Below, in pieces: positions 55,881 to 64,000 of a stretch of 64,000 nt of DNA. This DNA comes from Bryopsis sp. KO-2023 (taxonomy: Eukaryota; Chlorophyta; Ulvophyceae; Bryopsidales; Bryopsidaceae). Below the pieces are notes generated by a model that worked only from the letters and a program-made list of their open reading frames with translations, had not been told where the DNA came from and did not search any database. The DNA is taken from the NCBI GenBank assembly GCA_030272585.1, contig BSYQ01000007.1, forward strand, positions 2,732,001 to 2,796,000. Reading direction: 5' to 3'. Every line of letters begins with the position of its first letter. Positions within the stretch are counted from its first letter, which is position 1. A program made the translations under genes and the position numbers.

Positions 55881-58800
55881 TTATTTTTTTTTCCCTTTCC
55901 TTTCAATAGGATAGATCCACGTAACATATTTTGGTGTTCACAGAAACCCCTGTCCTGGTACACTGAATGTACTGGCTACGAGAATGTTTCTTCGGCTGCT
56001 GATGCCATCGCACAGTGGGGCCCCAACATATTCGAGGTCCCGCTGCCTTTATTCTCGAAGTTACTTCAAGAGCAGCTTCTTGCACCGTTCTTTGTTTTCC
56101 AGGTGAATAATAATGATGGGTGGGGAGATCTAAGCACCCTGTTAGGATGAATATCAGTGTAGGTTTCACAGAGCGTGCCCAGATCCAAAAAATTCAACTG
56201 CGATGAAAATGAAAAAGCAGCTGATAAAAAACCCTTGCTTTCTTTGGGGGAAAAAAAGATATCGTCGATTGTAAGATTTGTTTCATGGAGCTGCCGTATT
56301 GACGGTTTCTCTTTGTTCAATTTTCAGGTTTTCTGTGTCAGCCTGTGGTGCATGGACGAATACTGGTAACTTCTTGCAGAAAAGCTGCTTTTCATTTCTT
56401 TCGTTTCATTTTTCCCGAATCCTCTGGCAGCATTGGACACTTTTATAAAACCAAGCGTATGGCTGAATTCCTTAGTCTATGTAATATCCTACTTACAAAA
56501 AGAAAAGAATAAAAAAAGCAGCTTGAAAATCTCGAAAATGCACTTGAGGACGCCTGGCCTCCATTTCCTTGCTTTCGCTGTTGCTTTTTTTAAAAGTCCT
56601 TTTTGATGCTAATCCAAATCTGTGGCGATTCTGTAATTAGTTCCTTGATCGGACTGTGTGTGTGTATGTTCTACAGGATGTATTCAATCTTTACCCTTTT
56701 CATGTTGGTGTTTTTTGAATGTACGGTGGCTGGCCAGAGATTGAGAAACGTTCAACATTTACGGAGCCTCCAGTCTCCGAAGCAGCCCATCCTAGTTTAC
56801 AGGTCGGTGCTGTTGTGTGGGGGATATGGTTGAATGGCAATGCCATCATTTTCTTATACAACATCAGAAAGCGTGTATCTATATGAGTGTGGGTGTGTGG
56901 GTGTTTTTTATCTGATAGAAACCAGAAATCATATTATTCTGCAGACTTTGTTATTTTTTTTCGCCATTCCGTGGGATATCCTCTTCAGGAATTTTTTGTT
57001 TTGTTTTGTTGAACTGCGTTTTGTTTCTTTGTTTTAAGCATATAATTTACCTTCAAAAAAAATTAAAAAATATGTGTGTGTGTGTGTCATTGTGTTTTTG
57101 ATGTGCAGATGCAATCAATGGGACAGGATCCCTGGGGAGCATTTGATCCCAGGGGACATCATAGCAATCGGCAGACCCTTGCAAGGCAAGCAGACCTCAC
57201 TGCTTTCCATTCTTCAAAAATGCACAAACATATGTGCAACACCCCCCTCCCCACATCCACCCCCGGAATTTTAACCTCCTTACTTCACCTGTTCTGACCA
57301 ATCAGAAAAAAAAAAATAATAAAATAATATAAAAAAAAAATTTGAAATTTCTCATAGGCTCTGGCCGTTCCGGAAACAGCTTTCCTGGGGGGAAACTGGA
57401 TCTTGAAATTGAAAAGAAACTGATCTCCTGGGGGAAAAATTGGATCTTGAAATTGAAAAGAAACTGATTTCCTGGGCCATCCTAAGCCTGATGCTCATTT
57501 TCTTTTGTTTGTCTGTGACAGGGTTTGACGACAGAGTCGTCCCGGCCGACGCCCTGTTGCTAGCAGGCAGTTGTATTGTGGATGAGTCCGTGCTGACTGG
57601 GGAATCCACTCCGTTGTGGAAATCCTCCGTACAATCGGCCATCGAGTCTGAACTCACTGAAGACACCAAACTGGACCTGAAACGTGACAAATCCCACATT
57701 CTTTTTGGAGGAACCAAAATTCTGCAACACACAGGGGACAAATCTGCGAATATCAGGTAACGAGATTTTTTTATTTTTTTTTAAACCAAAGAACGTAACG
57801 TGTGTTATCGCATTTTGGATGTTTGAAAAGCATCATAAAAGGTTCGAAGTTGAGTCTTCCTTGTGGAGATTGTGTAGGACTCCGGATGGGGGCTGCTTGG
57901 CGGTGGTGATTCAGACGGGTTTCGAAACTGCCCAAGGCAGATTGATGCGAACCATCCTGTATGCCACGGAGCACGTGACGGCCAATAACTGGGAAACCGG
58001 CCTGTTCATTCTCTTCCTCCTGTTTTTCGCAGTCACAGCCGCCGCCTATGTTCTCTATCATGGTCTCAATGTGAGTCATCGTCATCTTTTCCTTTTTGGC
58101 TTTTCATCCATGCCGAAATTTAAGTATCAAGATCCAACATTTTTTTGCAAAGTTAGGCATCTCCCTACACGATCAGGATTTGAACCTGTGTCACTGAGCT
58201 GGTGAAAAACCATACAGGAGTTGGTACCTTCGTTAAATATTGACATACATATAATATATATATATTTCTAGAGCTGGCTTTGTTGAGCTGGATTTTTACT
58301 AAGGGCAGGGCAAAATCACCTCGTTGTGGACGGCCTTCGTTGAGCAAGTTTGCCTAATGTAAATTAAACATTCATTCATTCATATATATATATATTGGAC
58401 GTTTTGCAATACGATCGCTTGCTTTCTTTTCCAGGATCCAACACGATCGAGGTTCAAGCTATTCCTGACCTGCTCCATGATTATAACATCGGTGATTCCC
58501 CCAGAACTGCCCATGGAATTGTCCATTGCTGTGAACCACTCGCTCATGCAACTGGCCAAGAGGCGAGTGTTTTGCACGGAGCCCTTCAGAATACCTTTCG
58601 CCGGAAAGGCAAGCAGTTGTGAAAAAAACGTTCCCCAAAAAATATTCTCCTGCCTAGGAAACCTTCCCAGGAAAACAAACCTTGCGAAAATGAAACTGTG
58701 TGGAATCGATACATCGTGCCAAACTGTTCGAATCCTGTCGCTTGATTGTGGAGTTAATGGGTTCCTTTTGTTGGACACATGCCTAGTTCGATCTTTGTTT

Positions 58801-61800
58801 CATGCTGCTTTGTTTCATCAGTTAACTTTGACCCCCCTTCCAAAAAAAAAGTTGAAACATCCCCCAGGCACATTTTCTCCGTTCAAAAGTATATCTTCCC
58901 TAACCAAGTGTAGTTCTCAACGAAAGACACCTGCCCGATCATCCCCGCTTACTTTTAAAAGTTATTTCACGCTGAACTCCCTCCCGTTGACTTGGTATTT
59001 CTCCTGGCAGGTGGATATTTGCTGTTTTGACAAGACTGGCACACTCACGGACGACTCGCTGATGCTACAAGGGATAGTGCCTGTGGAGGGAAACAGCGTG
59101 GGGGAAAGAGTGAAACCCGTGGCCGATTCATCCCAAGAAGCCTCACGTGTCATGGCGACTTGCCACTCTCTGGTTGTGCTGGAAGGAGAACTCGTGGGGG
59201 ACCCTCTGGAAAAGGCAGCTTTCGAGGTAAGGGATTCATCGAGCGAAATGAGCATGTAGTGTGGTCCATATTGCCCCCGATTTCACAGAGGATGGGCTGT
59301 ATCATGGTCGGTGATATACACTGAAGAAACCAGAATAGTCAAGCATGTGTGTATTTAAACAATTTGAGATGTGGTTGGGTGAGACAGAGCAATTTTAAGA
59401 AATTTTGGGTTGCATCGACTATATTGTCCTTTGATTGATCAAGTGTGCTTTCTTATGGTGAGGTGGATTTTTTCTCGGATCAATTTAAAACAATTGATGA
59501 CAGGGTAAACCCACAATTTGCCCTTTCGCAAATGCCCATGATGGTTTTTGGAATTGGAATTGGAATTTTCGTATTTTATATCCATGATGCTTTATGCTGC
59601 ACTCTCCCCCCCCCCCCCCCTTTCAAAAAAAAAAGAACCTGTCTCCTCAGCCTGCCTCACTTTTTGTGATAAAACTTTCAGGCCACGAAATGGTCGCTGA
59701 GCGCCAACTCAGCCGCCAGTCCCAAAATGAAGGAACGGGCTTCCATCGCTCATAGATTTCACTTCTCCCCTCACCTCAAACGCATGTCAGTCGTCACCAG
59801 GATCCAGTCAGACCAGGGTGAAGAGCGGGCATTCGTGGTCACCAAGGGTGCGCCAGAGGTGATCGGGGCCAGACTGGAGAGCAAACCGGCAAACTATGAT
59901 GCTGGATACAAACGGCACGCGTCTCAAGGGGGTAGAGTGATTGCATTGGCTTACAAGGTTCTAGATGGAGACACTGAGGAGGGTGGCATGGTGCTGCGAG
60001 GGGCGAATCGAGAGGCGGCAGAAACTGGCCTCACGTTCGCAGGATTTGCCGTGTTCCAGTGCCCGTTGAAGCCTGAATCGGAGGGGGCATTAAGGTGCAG
60101 TTCACACTCTTGACGCTTGCCATGGTCCCCCCTCCCGACCCCTATGGCATTTGCTATCTTTTGAAAACCATTGTTTTCGAATGGAGCCAATGATCCACAC
60201 AGATATATCAGCAAGAATAAGCAAGAATTTATCGTAGGATATCCAGAACGAATCTTTTTTTTTAACACGTGAGTAGGTCGCTATGGCTGTTCATCTGGGA
60301 CAAGTTTCAAGTCTCAATCAATGAGCTGTTCACGCACACACACATATCCCCCCCCATCATCCAGAAGGCGTGCGTTTTGGGGAGGACTCAAACTGCATGC
60401 ACGACACCACCAGACGTCGACATGAAACGGATCAATCGTGTTTTCATACCAGGATGTTGAAGAATTCCAGCCATCAGCTTGTAATGATCACGGGGGATGC
60501 CCCTCTGACCGCATGTCACACCGCCAGCAAAGTTCACATCACTGACCGGGACGTCCTGATTCTCTCCACCGCCACCACCAGGCCTTCGGATTCCGAACTG
60601 GGTCTGGGGGCTGCCGTGGTGGACAGGAACTATGAATGGATCAGTCCAGACGAAAAGACGGTCATTCCGTTTTCGGCACGCAGAAAAGACTTGCTGAGAG
60701 TCGCAGCCAATTGGGATATGTGTATCACTGGGGACGCCCTGCCATATCTGATGAAGCGTGGGGTGGCCTCGTTTGTCATCCCCATGGTGCAGGTGAGCAA
60801 ATCCATTAATGAGTAGTCGTAAATGGATGGATCAGGTCAGAAAAAACACGTAGGAAAAAAAAAACGAACTGTTTTCTCAAGGAAAAAAGCTTAGGTCCCC
60901 TGTTCGAATCCTGATCCGGTCGATTGAGTAGTGGCTGCTGGATTTTGTGTCAGGTTTTTGCAAGGGTGTCGCCTGACCACAAAGAATTGGTGGTCAATAC
61001 GCTGAGGTCCCAAGGGAGAGTGACGCTGATGTGTGGGGATGGCACGAATGATGTGGGTGGCCTCAAGGCTGCGCACGTGGGGGTTGCGCTTCTGTGCCCA
61101 AAGCAGCTCATTCGAGAGTGAGTTCTCATCTGTTTTCCATCCTTGTTTTGTTAAAAGTTCCACATGAGTTTCGTCAGAAAGTCGTAGGGTGTAAATTCTT
61201 GGTTTTCTGGTTTTGCCTTATGAAAACCGCTGTCGTTCGTGTTTTCTGTTTTTCTTGTTTTTGTTTTGGAGGGGGGGTTTGTCTGTTCAGTGTCATCAGT
61301 GAAGCGATTCTTTTCGTTGCATGCCTGGGGTTCTGAGGATTGAACTAGAGGTTTTTCTTAATACTTATTTTCAGTGTTAAGAAGAAAGTCGCTCAAAAAC
61401 GTGCGCAACTGGGGAAGGCCGGTGCTGGCAAAGGGGCCACGAGTGCAGGGAAACCTGGAATGAGAAAAGGCATTGAGTGAGCAGCATCCAGAACAATTAA
61501 TAATACAGCAAAGCATATTTATGTGTGTTTTATGGAGTTGAGTCTTTTTCTTTTGTGCTGTGGGGCATGTTTTGTTCGTTTTTTTTTTTTTTTTGTTTCT
61601 GCAAATGCCATCCAGAAACTATGGGTTGTGTGTTTGTTCACTTGTTGACCCCCGCTTCGTTTCAATTTCTTTTTCTTCAAGTTTTTTTTTTCGAAAAAAA
61701 ATATGACAGAAAACTTTCTTTTTTTTTCTATTTTCTTCGATTTCCCTTTTTGGCCTCGGTGAATTTTTCCGCTCGTGCTTCTCTCTGCTGTTTTTTCTTT

Positions 61801-63750
61801 CTTTCTTTTTTTGGAGAGGGAAGGGTTCCACTCACCTCGGTTTGCACCTCATTTTTTTTTTTTGAAGAGGCAACTCTGCTCAAAACTTGATAAGCGAATT
61901 GGAGAGGCAAGGCCGCCCAGTTCCCGCCACCATGAGAAGGGTCGCAGACATGCTGGAGGAAATGGATGATGGCATGTCAAATCTGGTGAAGCCCGGAGAT
62001 GCATCCATGGCGGCAGCTTTCACGGCCAAGCAGAGCTCGGTGATGCCATGTACCGACTTGATCAAGCAAGGTCGAAGTACCCTGGTATCCACAGTGCAGA
62101 TGTTCAAAATCCTGGGCCTAATGTCGCTGTCTTCGGCATTCTCTTTGAGCGTAATGTCCCTGGAGGGGGTCAAAATCGGGGACGTTCAGGTACATTTCCA
62201 AACTCGTGTTTGTTTTTTTTTGAACAATTTGGGGGGGGGGGGATGTTTGATTTTTTTTTTCTTCTAAATAGAGGAAAATAGTTTCAAAGGGTCTATTTAA
62301 AACTTATGCAATATCAGTTTCCGACGTCGACTTATCTTTCCTCTGTTTTTTTTTTTTCTTTCGAAACATTGGTGTGGTTCGAACAATGTGCCCCTTGTGC
62401 TGGCACATCTGATTAACATCTGTCTGGATGCCTTGTGGGGTGGGGGGTTGGGCTTCGGGTGTCCCTGTCTCGATGCTTTGCTGGAGGTTCTCTCTGGCTT
62501 CCCCACATCTCCATACCCCTAGAATGAACAGAGCTGTCATAGTGCCGTACGAATGCTCCTAGGGGGGTGCCTACCGTATCGTACCGTCTCCAATTCGCTC
62601 AACACCTCAATTTCCGATGCTCCATGCATCTTCTCGGCTGCTTGAATTGCCTAGAAATGAAAAATAATAATAAAATAAAATATTTCTTGGTGTGGGTAGA
62701 AATATGGAGTTGAAGTTCGGGAAATGTTTCATGTTTTGGGAATAGATAGCATCTGATTTACCTGTGTTTGTGTGTATGGATATAGGCCACCGTGACTGGG
62801 CTGTTGAGCGCAGCGATGTTTTTCTTCCTGTCGAACTCGCAACCGTTGAGTCAGCTGTCGGCAGTCAGGCCCCATCCCAACATCTTTTGCTTCTACGTGT
62901 TTTTGTCGGTGCTGGGACAATTTGCCATGCATCTCTTTTTCCTGGTGTATATGTATTTCGCTGCTCTGGAGTCGATGCCAGCAAAGGAGAATCAGACGTT
63001 CGAGCATGATTTCAAACCCAACCTGGTCAACACCGTGTGTTTCCTTGTCAATTTTATCATCCAGGTGAGGTTGGTTTTCTTTCTTACATTTACTGCTTTT
63101 TTTTTTTTTAATTCCGACTGTAAATCGACAGTTTATACTATTATATACATATAGCTATGGCGTTTTCTGGGGTGGGCATATTTTCTGGGGGGAAAAGAGT
63201 GACACATGGTTTCGATGTTCTTTTGTTGAGGAATTCTCGAAGCTAAGTGGTGTGGAAGGGTCAAATGTATCGGTGGATTACGGCGTGGTTGTTTCGCATG
63301 TGCACATGACTAAACTGGGTGGAAGCTGTGTTGAATCAAAGGGGGGGGGGGGAGTTCTGAAGACAATCGTAGCGTCGATTTTTCCTGAATGTGGTTTGCT
63401 GGCCCCACCCACAGATCATTACTTTTTCCGTCAATTATGCCGGGTACCCCTTCGTCGCTGCGATCAACGATAACAAACCGTTTCACCGATCTTTGGTGAT
63501 TTCTGGGGCGTTCTGCTTCGCACTGCTCGTCGATGCCGTCCCAGGCCTTGTGGAAATGCTGGAAATGGTGTCCATACCTCTTGCTTTGAGAGGGAAAATG
63601 TGCTCGTTGGTGGTGATAGATTTTGCCGTGACTTATGGGTTGGAGCGAGCGTTGAGAAAACTTTTTCCGGCTCCTTTGCCACCTGAGAAAGGTTATATGG
63701 TGCACAAGAAAGACCTAGCAAAGCTGGATGCAGAGAAAAAAGAGTCGTAG
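54563..63750 (+). CDS. ATP13A1: P5A-type ATPase (ATP13A1/Spf1), ER transmembrane-helix dislocase
   Basis: Nineteen exons: 54563-54726, 55122-55269, 55421-55480, 55647-55754, 55944-56102, 56328-56365, 56677-56802, 57109-57185, 57522-57756, 57878-58070, 58435-58608, 59011-59226, 59682-60094, 60453-60792, 60954-61117, 61375-61476, 61868-62189, 62786-63064 and 63415-63750. All phases agree; 1,217 residues, close to the human protein. Marks in order: N-terminal helices specific to P5[17 protein letters not shown]-domain TGES (319-322), P5 signature PPELP (458-462), phosphorylated D501 in [21 protein letters not shown], hinge [19 protein letters not shown] (from 845), and six C-terminal helices. 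P5A pumps use ATP to pull mis-inserted tail-anchored and signal-bearing helices out of the ER membrane. Introns 8 and 11 start with GC. A complete, intact housekeeping gene. Confidence 0.97.
55852..55880. repeat. (CTTT)n microsatellite in P5A-ATPase intron 4
   Basis: About seven CTTT units merge into the pyrimidine-rich tract before the acceptor of exon 5. Confidence 0.9.
57381..57476. repeat. 44-bp tandem repeat in P5A-ATPase intron 8
   Basis: Two full units and the start of a third, containing GGATCTTGAAATTGAAAAG and TTTCCTGGGGG. Units begin at about 57381, 57424 and 57468 and differ at a few bases. It lies inside the GC-AG intron 8, ending about 45 bp before its acceptor. Confidence 0.85.
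62190..62785 (+). other. Longest P5A-ATPase intron (intron 17)
   Basis: A 596-bp GT-AG intron with G12 near 62230, T- and G-rich tracts and a CAGAGAAC-like antisense-open stretch. No nested gene is convincing. Confidence 0.5.
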
Positions 63751-64000
63751 CAGTCTTCCCATCGTTACTGTGGGAAGAAGGGGGGTGGACCGGGTGGGCT
63801 CAATCTGAATTTCGGGGAAAAAAGAAAAGTTTGCTTTGATTTTTTAGCCATGTAGGGAGGGAAAAATCAAAAGTGGCGTCGTATGTGTGTGTTTGTGTGT
63901 GGTGGGATAGTTGAGTAGAGAAGGGTGTGTTTCTTTTTTTGCCTTTTTTTTTAACTGTGCATTGAAAGTCGACGTTGTGAAAGAGAGAAGGCAAAGAGTT
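63751..64000. other. 3' flank of the P5A-ATPase gene
   Basis: The window ends 250 bp after the stop codon. No gene or clear poly(A) signal is seen. Confidence 0.4.

Noticed and set aside
57300-57530. Plus-strand frame running through the end of P5A intron 8 (start near 57440)
   Set aside because: It includes the tandem repeat and pyrimidine tract. The homologous protein requires the exon to begin at 57522.
1-64000. CRISPR arrays, bacterial operons, rRNA genes
   Set aside because: No regularly spaced repeats with unique spacers, no polycistronic bacterial gene order and no rRNA-like conserved blocks are visible. All gene structures are eukaryotic.

Overview
This is a 64 kb window of an intron-rich eukaryotic nuclear genome. 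Introns are about 50-1,000 nt, mostly GT-AG, with a clear minority of GC-AG. Intergenic DNA is rich in homopolymers, including G runs of 15-19. Several features suggest an alga, most likely of the green lineage or a relative: plant-type leucine-rich repeats, a peroxisomal-type malate dehydrogenase with a PTS2 leader, an AMT1-type ammonium transporter with the plant-like C-terminal regulatory tail, a WAT1-like EamA transporter, a probable plastid-directed protein and a chromodomain Ty3/gypsy element. The species cannot be fixed from the sequence alone.

Left part (1-24 kb): a PIF1-type helicase runs in from the left edge (1-1196, +). It is followed by an RWD-RING E3 ligase of RNF25 type with a long RGG tail (2762-6784, +), a type I surface protein with plant-type LRRs, four thrombospondin type-1 modules and EGF-like modules (7355-11092, -), and a large three-repeat, probably plastid-directed membrane protein (11440-16281, -). 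That last gene is divergent from NAD-malate dehydrogenase (16670-18921, +). An ammonium transporter (20276-22533, +) and an unrecognised gene (about 22759-24031, +) follow.

Middle (25.6-33.2 kb): a complete 7,570-bp chromovirus-type LTR retrotransposon lies on the minus strand. Its two 267-bp LTRs read as identical and it is bounded by the 5-bp duplication GATTT. Its reverse transcriptase is broken by a frameshifting gap and its integrase by one in-frame TGA.

Right part (33.8-64 kb): two small secreted-protein genes (33810-35340 and 38136-39179, +), a short-chain dehydrogenase (36622-37572, -), a ten-helix EamA transporter (41698-44480, -) whose intron holds a 608-bp MITE, a TDG/MUG-type uracil-DNA glycosylase (to 47706, +), a TPR protein (48101-50049, -) divergent from a FASTK/OPR-like helical-repeat protein (50261-52283, +), a small secreted protein (52910-53888, -), and a complete 19-exon P5A-ATPase of the ATP13A1/Spf1 family (54563-63750, +).

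The genes do not form one pathway; this is ordinary mixed eukaryotic gene order with several divergent pairs. Exon boundaries were built by hand from splice consensus plus reading-phase agreement. They are strongest for the P5A-ATPase, ammonium transporter, E3 ligase and TSP1 genes, and weakest at the 5' ends of the glycosylase and EamA genes and inside the 22.8-24 kb and 53 kb genes.
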